Source: Struthio camelus
Taxonomy: Eukaryota > Chordata > Aves > Struthioniformes > Struthionidae
NCBI RefSeq assembly: GCF_040807025.1
Contig: NC_090967.1
Span: 2,974,001-3,038,000, forward strand
Direction of reading: 5' to 3'
DNA: 64,000 bases
In this document: positions 38,610-52,000 of the stretch, in pieces
Layout: every line of letters begins with the position of its first letter
How positions within the stretch are numbered: the stretch's first letter is position 1
Notes under the pieces: model-generated
Seen by the model: only the letters and a program-made list of their open reading frames with translations
Told to the model about the DNA's origin: nothing
Databases searched by the model: none
Translations under genes and position numbers: made by a program

Positions 38610-41600
38610 CTGGAGACAGAAAGACAAGCACCACAGTTAACACCTCAGCCCAGCGAGCCCCTCCGCCACCGAGGAGCCACCTGTTCAAAAGCACAGATGG
38701 AGGTTTCCCAAAGACAAAGTCCTGCCTCACACTACTGGCCCAGCTGCTCACTTGCCCTTTGCCTCTGCAAATACAGGCACAACTGCGGGACACACGGTGA
38801 ACCAGTGGGGGATTTAAAGTAGAAGAGTTTTCACTAAGCACATTTTTGCTGGACTTCATTCTGAGTCTGCTCCCTTGTTTAAATAAGGAATGAAATGCTG
38901 CTACTCTACAGGCCCTGAGGCTAGGGAGTAGCTGGTCAGAGAGGGCCTCAATTTCCTCAGCAGTACGTTTACAACGCACTCAAGGAAGGTGGAAAGAAAT
39001 ATGCCATGCTTCAAACAGAAATGTCAATCTCCATTGGCCAGAGAGAAGGGAGGGCATGACATTGCCTTGGCAGAGCTATCCCTGGCCTTCTCACACCACT
39101 TCCGTGCCCCTGGTCTCCACCTAGCACAGAGAGGAAAGCTGCTGAGCCTCAGCACAGGCTTCAAACTAAAATGGTCTGTGGCAGAGACTTCATATGCTGT
39201 CCCGTTCACAGCTACTGGCAGACATACCAAAATAAATAAATAAATAAATAAATAAAGTGCAGGAGAGAGAGATGGGGCTTGGGGGGAGAGCAGAGAGGGA
39301 GGCAGGTCCAAGGAACCTGCAAACAGGTGGGATGGGACGCGAGACTCTCTCAGCTTCTCCCTGGTCTCACCGTTGTCCTGGATGATGCGCTTGAGGTAGT
39401 CTGCCATCAGCGTCCGGAGAGCCCGTTTGTAAGGCAAACCCAGCCGGTGAGGAAAGACGATCGCAGTATCCACCACTGTGCCATGGATAAGCTGTAGGGC
39501 AGGAACAGGAAAGAAATATGCTTATTTTCCCTCTCCCACAGGGTCAGACACTCCTTGAGATTAACTGTGCTAAAGCAATCTTCTGGTCAGCCTCACAGGC
39601 TCTGTGTAACGCTATTGCCAAGCTCCAACCCAACCAGTCTTGCAAGAAGCTCTAGCTGAATCCAAGATGACTCCCCCTCTTAAAGGATATGTGCACACCT
39701 ACTTCCTAACACTCTGCCAGCCAGCACAGCTGCCCTCAAAGCCTTGGCTACCCTAAACAAAGTAGCAGAAATCCAGGGCTTACTCAGTTCTTATAACTCA
39801 AACAACAGGACAGATTAATGCTTAGTACCCTTGCCTGGAGAAGATGGCATACTTCTGAGGGTACCTATCACAACGGAAAACAAAGCCAAGGACCCAGTGA
39901 CCACGCAAAAATTGTTATAGCCTTTCAACTGCTTCTCGGGATGCGGACTTAAGCAGGAAGCATGTAAGAATCAAAACTGTACTTAACCCATTGTACCTCA
40001 CACTGCTGTGGGAGTAGGTTCTTGCTTCTTCTAAAGGAAAAGGGTTAACCTTCGAGGTGCAAACCAACCCAAAAAATTCCAGCCAGAGTCAGTCAGCAAT
40101 TAGAGTCAACAGGAAGTTTTTAACCAGCCCTGGCTTAGCAAGCACAGGATGAAATGGGTCAAGCAACGGGTCTCATACTTCTGGGCTTAAGGAACTATAA
40201 AGTGGATGGGAGGGAAGCCCTAGCCAGTCCTATGTTCGGGTCCAAGTGGCTGAGCACAGAGCGGAAGCAAGACGTTTGCAGTCCTCTAGGTATGAAGTGT
40301 CATCATGCTGGAGGTGCTGAGGATGCTGAACAAGTCAACATGCTACCTGCCCTGTACTAAGGGGTCCTGTGGGGCCACACGCAGCCAGAGCTCTCCCAAA
40401 AGCCACATTTGACAGAGTACATAAACATAGGGTAACGTGGATTCTTTTTTTCTTAATCCTAGTTTCTTACTCTTGAGCTAAAATGAGATTAATCCTCTGT
40501 TGGCCAAGAACATGTGTTCAGTGGGAGCTGAAGGAACCTGGAAGAAGGCAAACCCACACTTGAGAGTTTAGGACTACAATGCAGTATTTGTACCCCTGAA
40601 TGAAGGATCGCTCTGCGGGTCTCAACACAAAGAGACTCAGACAGGACCCTGATAATCCAGTCTCCTCATCTGCCTCGACTCTTCCTAGGCACCAGCTAAT
40701 GTTGCATGACTATTCCTAACTTCAGTGTTAATAGTTTCATAGCCCAGATCTGTAAGTGTCTTAGAACAGCTGCAGTTTAACAGAAACAACCTGCTACACT
40801 CTTTCAAGTGTAAAACTGCCAACATTATGGATAATCTCACCTAGATTGCAGTCAACTTTGGCACCCGCCCAGGCACAATGATAATTACTTATGTAGATCA
40901 GGAAGACTGAGGAAATAGGATAATATAGCCTTAAATAAAAACTGAAACGCTGTCACCATTTGGAGCTTGCCATGGCCATTAGCGAGATGTCGTCTTTACT
41001 GCCACAGCCTTCAAACATTACGACTTGACATGCCACTGCCTGTCACACTCTGCTATATTGCTCTCGGGTTCATTCCCTTGGCAGTGTCTGCGATGCTAAG
41101 AAAAAACATGCCTCTCAGAGGCCAACGTAGTCATCTGGTGCCGATAAAACTGAAATAATTTTTTTTATGACGATGATGATGATGAACTCTCCAAGATTCT
41201 GGGATAAAGGGTGCCATGGAGAGGTAAAGCGCTTTGCGGACATTAAAACCTCCTGCTTCCAAACCACCGCCGTGAGTTAGCGGCCACAGCTTCTTTATCA
41301 AAGAAGCTGCCTGATAAAGAATGGCTGGAGGAAGTTCTGCACTGTGAGCACAGACCAAAGACTCAACTGCCTGCTGCACACTTAAGTGACCCTGTACAAA
41401 CCCTCTGGGATTTTGTGTTCAGAGTGCTAGCGAAGAGCACTGCGCTCCCTCACGGGGGAGCAGAGATGGCAGAGAGATGTTCAGACTAGACTGACAAGGG
41501 CCAGGCAGGGAAAAAAAGACAGATCACAAAAAGGCCAAGGTTGGAAGGGACCTCTGGAGATCATCTAGTCCAACCTCCCTGCTCAAGCAGGGTCCTCTAG

Positions 41601-44600
41601 AGCATATTTCCCAGGATCGCGTCCAGGCGGGTTTTGAATATCTCCAGCGAAGGAGACTCCACAGCCTCTCTGGGCAACCTGTGCCCGTGCTCCGTCACCC
41701 TCACACTCAAGAAGTTTTTCCTCATGTTCAGATGGAACTGCCTGTGTTTCAGTTTCTGCCCGTTGCCTCTCGTCCCGTCGCTGAGCACCACGGAGAAGAG
41801 TCTGGCCCCATCCTCTTGACACCCTCCCTTCAGATTTTTGTGTACATTGATGAGATCCCCTCTCAGTCTTCTCTTCTCCAGGCTCAACAGGCCCAGCTCT
41901 CGCAGCCTCTCTTCACAGCAGAGATGCGCCAGTGCCCTCCTCATCTTTGTAGCCCTCCGCTGGACTCTCTCCAGTAGGGCCATGCCTCTCTTGTACTGGG
42001 GAGCCCAGAATTGCACGCAGTACTCCAGATGTGGCCTCTCCAGGGCTGAGGAGAGGGGCAGGATCACCTCCCTCCACCTGCTGGCAACACAGGTTGCAGA
42101 CCGTTGGCCCTTCTGGCCACAAGGGCACATTGTTGCCTCACGCTTCACTTCTTGTCCACCAGCACTCCCAGGTCCTTCTCTCCAGAGCTGCTTTCCAGCA
42201 GGTCAGCCCCAGGTCTGTCCTGGTGCATGGGGTTATTCCTCCCTAGATGCAGGACCCTGCGCTTGCCTTGGTTGAACTTCAGGAGGTTCCTCTCCGCCCA
42301 ACTCTCCAGCCTGTCCAGGTCCCTCGGAATGGCAGCACAGCCTCCTGGTGCGTTAGCCACCCCTCCCAGCTCAGTATCATCAGCAAACTTGCTGAGGGTG
42401 CGCTCTGTCCCTTCATCCAGGTCACTGACGAAAAAGTTGAACAAGACTGGACCCAGTACCAACCCCTAGGGGACACAGCTAGCTACAGGCCTCCAACTAG
42501 ACTCTGCACTGCTGATCATAACCCTCTGAGCTCCGCCATTCAGTCAGTTCTCAGTCCACCAAAGGTCAAAAGATGAAAGGTCAAAATGGCTTGATCAAAG
42601 TAATGCCACAAATCACAGCAAACTAGGCAGAAAACCTCACTCGGAGAGGACAGGCGTTTTAAAATTGGAACAGAAACCACAGAGAATTATCTCCACTGGC
42701 AGAGACAAAGAGCTTCATCCTGCTTCTACAATGGTTTCTCTGGACATCCAGACGGCAGAGGGGACCCCTGAGCCTACCTCGTTCAGTCCCTGACCTCCTG
42801 GCTGAGTACACCTTCACAGCAGTAAAAGGAGGCTGATGCCAACAGCGACACCAATAGCTCTTGACTATACAGACAGGGGTCAGCAGCAAGTGATTTGAGA
42901 TCAGTCCTTACAACCAGTCCCTCTCTATTCATCCTTCACAGACACCCAAGAGAGGTCTGTCTCACTGGACACCAGCAGTCACTAAAAGCTGAGGCGAGAC
43001 CACAGATACCACGCACATCGCCCACTCCTCCTACTCTTCCAGCTATACCTCACAGGCAGTTTCCCACTGGCTCAGAGACAAGACAGACCTACTGTGCCCT
43101 TCTAGCTCTTGAAGATAAAACACTTCCTAAATTAACAGGCGGCACATAACAGACGTCAGAGGGAGAAAGAACTAGAGGAAGATGTAAATGCAAGACATGC
43201 AAGTTACCTTTAGTGCAAATAAGTCGCTTTCCAAGCTGTGCCCTATCAATATGGTATCTGCGCTGAACATGTTCAATAGGACGGCTTGGACATCCCGCAG
43301 GGTGATGCTAGTATTCTCCAGGTCCTCCTCTGTCACCCCTGAGAATCTGCAGTGCAAGAGCAGCGAGGAGGGTTTCCTTCACTAAAGGAACACCTCAAGG
43401 GCTCTGATGTTATCAGAGGTGACCCAAAAAGTTTCAGCTGTCAGGGAGTGCTAGTCACTGGGGTCTCAGCAGGTGTTCCCCAGCAGTTCCCCCTAATTTC
43501 CTGATTCTGAGCAAAAGACCTCTGACCCAAGGAAGGCTGTCGTTACCTGGTGTTATAGTCCACCACCTTGGTGTCCGGTTTGACGAAAGTGTCATATACC
43601 ACTTTCAGGTCAGAGTTGATCACAGTTACTCTTGTCAGCTCCAGTCCTTGCTTAGTGTAACACTGCAAACAAGACACCAGACATGAAGAGAAGTGCGTGT
43701 GAACCACAGCACGGTCCTTCGCATGGTATCTACAGGACTGTTCACCACAACGCTCCCAAAATGCAGCAGGGCCAGCCAACATACACTGTTTAACATCGGC
43801 CTTGGAGTTAGCTATCATTTTTCAAGGGTATGTGTGATTCCCAAATGAGGCACATAATGGCAAAACTAATTAATAAGGTTTAATTACAGTTAACAGAATC
43901 TCTGCATTTTAGAGTCCACAACATCATAAAGACACACACACACAGAGTTCAGGACTGATCAGCCCCACTCCGAGCACTGGTTGTCCATACAAGCAGACTG
44001 GATCACACCATTCCCATGGGTGATGGGTAAGGGGTAAAGTCCCCTTCAGGACACAGCAGTTTTTTTCCCCTATGCAAACTTCTTACCTTTTGGAAGGAAG
44101 ATGATAGGGAGACAGAGTTTCCCTTCAGACGTTTGCATTGCACCCTCAGCCTTCCTCCAAGCCTTATTTTGCCTGTGCATTGCCTCTACCATTAGGACTT
44201 GTAGTTCCAGGACTCACCATTTCACAGTCTAATGCGTAGATTCCAGGATAACCATCAGTTGTAGGCAACTTCTCAAAAGTCTTCACAAAGCCATCAAGGC
44301 TCTCCTTCCGCCCATCGTGAACATGTTGCTTTAAGGGAAAAAGGCACATTGGTTGGCAGCAGGAACAAGAATCCATGAACTCCCATTTCAGCAAAACCTT
44401 CAACTCAAAGGAAATGATTTTTCAGTCATTTCTAGAGTTTAATGAGGAATAAGGTTCACCTAGTAATGAGTCTGAGAAGTTCACCACGATAGCAAAAATA
44501 GCCACAAGTGACCCCAATTCTAAAGACAGGTCACAGCTAGTGGCATCGCATTGACAGCTGACATAGGAGCAACACATCTTACGTCTAAGGACTAGGAGAT

Positions 44601-47600
44601 GGGGATCTCAAATAACTTTCAGCTTTCAATTCAGAGTAGAGTTACTCTGGGAAGGTTCGCAGTGAGGTCTTACATGGATTTACTCCAGCTTCTGGGTCAT
44701 GGTTTAGACTGTGGACAAGACACCTCGGTGCAGGATGCTACTCTCCAACTTCCCTGTTTGAGCATAGTTAATATTGTTCATATCATAACCCAGAGTTAGC
44801 AAGAGAAAGTCTAGTGCAATGAAGTGTGCGAATCAATGTGTGCAGACACTGCAAATAAAAGCTGCTGTATTCCAAAACCAGACTCTTCACAGACAAACAA
44901 GAGCTACTGCCTTCTAGCACTTGAGGCAATAAATGGAGACTATTTCTAACCGCTCATTATCCCCTGCGAAAGCTCTAGGCTCAACAAGATTCAGTACCAG
45001 AAAGCTTCCTGAGCTAGCAAGAAAACTCAGGGAGTGGTTTCACGAGTGGCTTAAACCAATGGAAGACTAAGCCACTGTTGCAACAGGCACTCCTACTCTC
45101 CTCTCCTCCACAGCCACAGATCCCACCGTGCGTCTGCATTGGTACTACCTAGTCAGCCTGAAAACCTTCTTTGCAGGGAGAGTTTTAAACTGGAACATTG
45201 CACTGATCTGATTACCCTCACCTCTGTACCAGTGAGCAAGTAGGAACACACAACAGAGAGCAAGGCAAAGGTTGCAACTGCCCCTTTGTCCAGTAACACA
45301 GTTTCACGTGAAATGAAAACTGCTGCACCACACCCTGAAGCTTCACTGTCTCTTCCTTATTCCTCAGTGGGTTGTCTTTTTTTTTTTTTTTTAAATACCT
45401 TTTTAAAGTTTTGCTATCCCCAAATATTAACACAGTTGCCCACAAACACACCAGTCTCTGTGCACAGCCCCCTTCATCACGCTTCTCACAAATCTCACCC
45501 TGCAAGGAATCACATTGTACTTGGCATCATCTCAGGACAGGAAGGCTGGAGAGATGAGGATCAGAAGTAGTTCTAAGCTAAAACCTGAAGGTGGAAGGAT
45601 AACCAAAGCAGGGATTTGCATATTTCCCTGTATAGATTATTATTGCAGGTACAGCCAGAGTACAGAGAACTGCATCACTTGAAGTTAACTAGGCAGGTGG
45701 GCAAACAGGGAGTCTGATCTCTCCCTGTATCCAAAGCCAGCATTGTTCAAAGGCTGCATGATTCACCGTTTCCCAGGAGCAAGAGGCTGCACTAGACAAT
45801 TTTGCATCCCTGTCCCTGAATCTGGTTGTTTTGCTAAACAAACGGATAGAGCAGATGACCAAGCCAACAGATAGTAGATGTTTCTCTCCCACTTCAACTT
45901 GACCCCTTCACTCCCTCTGCGATGCAACATAACAGGGTGGCAGAGGAAAAAAAAAAATCCAGGCATTGTGCTACAACAGCTGATGCCCAGCAACCCTCCA
46001 ATTCTTCCCGAGAGGAGGGCAGAAAAGTTGCTTCTGTTTTTGAGAGCGAAAGAACCAGAGCAGTCATCACAAAGAACAGCAGCTCCACACTCCTACCTCT
46101 TGGGGAGATGTAGGTATATGCACAGCTCTGCTCTGCCATCTCCTGCCACACTTGCTAACTGCAGTGTAACCCAAACAGGCACATCTCAAAAATATTTGGA
46201 AGAAAAAGATAAGGAAAAACCTCAGAAATGCTCTTCTAACCAGTCACAGATCTAGTCACTTAAGAGTGTCATGATCATACATATTTGCTGTTTTCAATGC
46301 CCTCCTTCAAAGCTGAAAAATACTGTGCTCCCCATTAGCCCAAACATATCTCATTTCAAATTCTCATCCTGAGCAGGCTGGGTATTCCGATCTTAATTGT
46401 ACCATCACAGGATGCTGAGAAACTCACTCATTCGGATGAGAAAACCAAGAAAACCAGGAAAGAGTGATCTGTAGCAGCACAACAGCAACTAGGAGGCAGA
46501 TGTGAAAGGATGCCTGAGCACTGGCAGCATGCTTCATCAGGTAAGAGGCTGTTAGAGAGATTGTACGTTTCTTAAAAGGCCGTGGGGTTTTAGGGTCTAC
46601 AACAGCCACGCAAAAAGATACAGAGAAGTCACGTTTTTATAGCCCCATCAATTTCTTCCGACTTCCCTGCTGGATGTCTTTTGGAACACTGATTAAAAAG
46701 AGATTCTAATTCCAAATGAAAAAGTAATAGGAAAAGTAGCAGCCTGTCTGAGCCTCATCCGTACTTCAGACTAGGCAGATCAGGCTTTTAGGGCACACAT
46801 GCTGACAGTCCTTCCTACTTTGACAAGCCTTGCTGGCCCTGCACTGGCCTAGGTCTTCCAAAGAGTGGGACAAGAAGATAACAGACTCGCTCTGCAGCCC
46901 ATTTCGTTGGACATAACCCTTTTAGATTCCCTCTCACTTGGCTCTGCAGCACGTTCCTCTCCCCTGTGCATGTTTTCCTGAACATAAAAATGCCACTGAA
47001 ACAAGTGACTAGGCCCAGGGTCTCTCAGTTGCCCAAAGGAAAAAAAAAAAAAAAAAAAAAGCACCTGCACAAAGGTACCACAGCAGTCTGTTCGATCAAA
47101 GGGCCAAAACTGAGGTCCTAAGCAGGTTTTTCACGCTACTTTTAATCCTGGGATCCTCTTCCCTGCCCAAGAGAAGCAGTGTTTATGGATTACAACAGGC
47201 TTCTTGGGATGATTTCTCTCCTTAATACAAAGAGCATGCAACAAACAGAACTAAGAAAGGATTCACCCTGCAGCAGAAAGTTACTTTAGTACGGGTATCT
47301 GGGAAAGAAAAAGATGGGAAAAATATATTGGGACACCGGAATCAAGGCCTCAAGTCTGCTCTTTGAAAGGAAATTCTCTACTTCTCACTTCTTCAATGTT
47401 TTCCCAAGCAGCCTGCATCTGAGCTTTTGCTGGGCAGCTTAATACACAGACATTTGCTTAGAATAAATGAAACCACCTCACTCCAAACAACTGAGGCTCC
47501 TCCTTCTTGCCACACACTGAATTTTTCTGCCTTTGTATAGCTGAATACGTTTAAGATGTACTTGTTTTTCCCTTAAGGGGAGCCACCGTTCTTTTAAAGA

Positions 47601-48969
47601 CTTAAACAATAATCATACAGCCATCACCAATGCAACCAGAGGACAAATGTCATTGAGAATAAAAAGGTGTTGCTCAATTACTTACTTTAGCAACCTGGCA
47701 GCCTGGTGAACCCACTGCTCCTGAGCAGCAGCTGTAATGAGTTTCCCATCCACCTGGCACTGAAAGAGCAAGAGACAAGAGTCAAAGAGAGGAGCCCTAT
47801 CAACAAGAGACCTAAACTTTAGCTCACAAGTGCACACTTATCCTGGATGAGCACAGCAACAATAATGTGTCGGGCAAAGGAGACAAGTAATTATGGATTC
47901 ACGTGCAGCCATCTAAAGAGTTTAAAGCTCTCCAACTCAGCCAAACAAAAACTCCAGAAGCTACATACCAGCCGCGGTGCAGATGAGCAGAGCAGTTTGA
48001 CTGATGTACCCATCACAGCAGATTCACTGACTATAGATGCTTTGTTGGAAGACTCCAGCAAAGTTCAAACTAGGTCTTGCTGCAAATGAATTCAATCAAC
48101 TCCCTCAGGCAGCAACAAACGCAGGCAGCCTAGCGTTCACAAACAAGGCTCCTAATAAGACTACTCTTCCAATGGCCAAAAGAATGTTTTGGGAGCTTGT
48201 TTTTACCATTACTTGTTTTCAAACTGAAAGATCAACAACCTCTGCTCCAGCCCCATATTCACATTTTGGGCACCACACCGCCATCCCGCAGCATCTTTTC
48301 CCTATGTCATAAGGAACTGGGCCACCCAGGGACAAAACTGGGAACTGCCACAATGCATGAGTTTGACAAGCCCCATGAGCCACAGAAGGTTCCAGCGTAA
48401 CTCAAAGGAAACGTAGCCTTGGTGTTCAGAGCCGAAAACAGGTAGCACGTGACCGAGCAAGCATCTTTCGAAGAAACCTACCTCTTTGCTTGCGTAGCCT
48501 TCCCCAGTGATGGACACACTCCTCTTTACGAATGCAGTTTCCAGAGGCTGACACCATGTACTCCGTGCCACAGCGACAACAAATCCTGCAGGAGGCTTTC
48601 AGAGAAAAGAAGGAAAGTCAGGTCACTGGAAATCCTGTGCCTGTTAAACTTGGCCAAAACACAATGAGTAAATCAATCTTGCTCAAGCCCCAAACACTGG
48701 TGAAATTCACAAATAAAACTTTTGCTTTTAAAAAGGATTCCAAATGTTGTTTCAAACTCCCACAGAGACCCAGCAATCCCTCTGAAAATGCAGTCTTCTG
48801 CAGCTCACTTCGCACCCTGAACCACTTTTTGGAGGTAAACCTAAGGCTCCCTAGTGCTTCTTTGCTGTGCAACATCAGCTTCAACACAGTTCACGTCCAC
48901 ATTTTCTGCATTATTTCTCTATCCACAGCAAGTTATGTTGTACTTCCACACAGTTACTAAAAAAAACAA

Positions 48970-49012
<43 letters not shown>

Positions 49013-52000
49013 AAGTAAGTAATTCTTTGGACACCAAAAGCTAATGAGGCCTGGTTTCCAGGGGATTCATGCCTTGGAAGTGACAAGTAGTGTTTGAGCC
49101 CTTACTGGGCACAGCTTTTCTGTAAGGATTCTCTAGCCTCTAAAAATGGGAATGCTTGCAGACAAGCCCTCTGCAAAGGCAGCTATGGACTTCTCCCTCT
49201 TCCCTTTGGAACCTCTGCTCTTACCAGTGAGGCAGAAGGTAGACAACTGGATTAAGAGGACAGAAGTCACGCATATCTTGGGATATGCCTCACAACTCCA
49301 GGAGGACTGTCCAGCTCTGACATGGAAGAGCAGGATATCAGGGCACCATTGACTCCCACTGCTCATCTGCTACCACATTCTCACCTCCCCTCGACTCAGT
49401 GTTTTGTCTGAGTGTTTTGATGCTCTCTGCCACCTGAAAATTTTGCTGCACTGCCCCAAATATTAGTCACGCCTTTTAGCACCAAAGTCCTGAAAATGGA
49501 ACCAGAAACTCTGTCTTGTCTGTGCAGCTTCCTACTGTTCACGGGGGAACACCACTCCTTTTGGCTAAACTTCACACCACGGAACTTTGCCAGGTACTTG
49601 AGCACGAAGATGTGATTTATTCTCCTTGGTCGGGGCCAGCACTTGGAACCACAAGCTCTAGTCTTTGAATATTGACCAAGAAGTAAGCCTTGTACAGCCT
49701 CTGAAAGGATGCATGCCCAAAAGCAAGAACTGAGAGGCTGCTGTCTGTGCTTTCAGTATTGCCCACTATTCAGAGAAGGGAGACGCAAAAATCCACAGTA
49801 AAAGAGCTGACTGTCATGCTTTTGATCTCAAAGCAACCCCCTCAGTTCCAGTGTGAAAAACTATCCTGCTAGCATACTGCCAAGTCAGTCACAGCTCTGT
49901 CTAACAGCAGTGTAGCCCGTTTTCATCTGCTGACCACTGTCACACAGCATGTTGCAACAACCTTAACAACAGACTAGCAATAGCTTCAGTTAAACAAGCC
50001 CAACACCAAAGCTCCTGTAACATCTTCAGGAAACTACAGAAACAGGACCAGGAACGTGACCTCAGAATTGTATAAAGGAGGTGGCTGGTTAACTGGAGAA
50101 AAGGGCTCTAACAAATACAGTACTTGACAGTGTTAATGCAAGAAAGCTTTCGTACAGGTTGCTTCAGCAACCACAGGACAAATGTAGACACAAGGTGTTA
50201 ACATGGATGAGCACTTAACACACTTTAGCAAGGTCTCTCCAAAGAGATGCTCAGAGGAGCCTGGCAAGGCACCTCAAAATATATCCTTTGCTCCTTTAAG
50301 TATGTGTTTTATCCCGGCTGCATCACAGCCTGCTCTCATCAGCATTTAGAAAGTGTAACTGCTGCTAGAGGACTTCAGGAAAAAAAAAAGAGACAGGTAA
50401 AGACCTGACCCAGACCAGGGAAAACCTTTGGGTTTATTTCATCCAATCACAAAAAGAGCTTTTGGAAACTATTTGGCCCAGTGCCATCAAGTGAACAAGC
50501 AGAAAACTGCACAATCCAAAAACAGCACTGCACAACATGCTGGCAAGCCAGCCTGCCCCAATGTCCTTCTATATCACACCGTAAGAGCAGTTCATATGCA
50601 CAGAGGCCTTAAAAAAAAAAAAAAAAGGAAAAAAAAAAAAAAGCTTCTGCCAGAAGAGAAGAGCCTTATTAGAAGCTGAACAGAAACCTCTCAATTTTCC
50701 TTACACCAGCAGCACGTAGCCTCCAGGTTAGCGTAATGAACTCAGGAGTTTGACTGAGGAAGAAGTCCTAAAATTTGCACTGAGCAACTCTCACACACAA
50801 GCCCTCAAAGAGAGTGATCAAAGACAGTTTGTCTAGGGAGGCAAACTTACCAAGTCATGTTCTTTGGCAGCCCTACATACCACAAACTATAAACTGAGTC
50901 TCAAAAATACATTCTCATGACATGTAAGCTGAAGGAACTTGTCCTCCAGGAAGGCAGAAGACTTCTGCAGCCAAACTCCTCTCCTCTGTGTCAGGCTGGC
51001 CTGCAGAGACACTGGTCGCAACCCAGGGAGACCCATCACAACAGGAGCAAATGACTCCCTGCTGAGACCAGTAGCATCTTTATGGGAAAAGACTGGCTAC
51101 AAGCGGGACAGGTGTGTCCAGCTGTAATGCACCTAGCAAACTTTGCAGAATGAAGTAGCTAGCAGAGCTTACAGTCAATAGTTTTCTTCTCCTCCGCAGT
51201 GAAGAGGACAGCGCGGCCTGGCTTCTCTGGGTGAGGCATTGGGTAACCATTTTCCTTTAGCTGCTCCTCGGTCATGAGATATTCCTTCAGTCGCCGGTAC
51301 AAGGCAGCTCCTGCAGACACCAAAGATAATGCTGAAGCCAGATCACAGAAATAAGTAGCACTTCTCCTACTATTTTCTGCTTTATCAAGTTTTCTGGAGG
51401 AACTCCCACTACTCTGAACTTGCTTTCATTGCCTTTGTTCAGTATTTGCAGGGAGATAGGTGCTGGGGCAACCTTTTTCACATCCGGTCATTGGAGCACA
51501 AGTTGATTTTTAAAGCCTTCAACAACCGTAATTAAGTTGGCACGTTTGGAAAACCCAGCTGAAGTAGAATTCCTCCAGTGGCTCCACCTTTTCGTTACAA
51601 ATGTGAGACATTTCTCGTTTTAATTTTTTTTAATGCTTTAACTGATAAACTATAACACAGCCCAAAGAATATACTCTTCAGGGGCTACCCACAGCTAGCT
51701 AAAAATCTCATTATCAGGTGCTTTTTCCTGCTGTTGATTTCAGGCTGTTCGTTTTATTCCGCAGCATAATTCTAACTTCTTATACCCTGCTCAATATCTC
51801 TGCTCTAGCCCTTACGTTAAACCCTTCCAATATCGCCATGTACCCTTTGATGTTGCTTAGCTGAGCTATACAGGCTCTTTCAAGCTTTCTTCATGTCAAT
51901 TCCTCCTGCTCTATAGCAGCCCTGTCTCTTCTGATCTCCCCAACAATTTGCCTACATCTCTTGGCAACCAAAACGCTCGTAACTGATTCGACCCAACATA

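Noticed and set aside
48585..48595. TGCAG just inside the REXO1 Cys-rich exon as its acceptor
   Set aside because: It looks stronger than TCTCTGAAAG but breaks the phase with the previous exon and deletes SSCR, which matches REXO1 family sequence.
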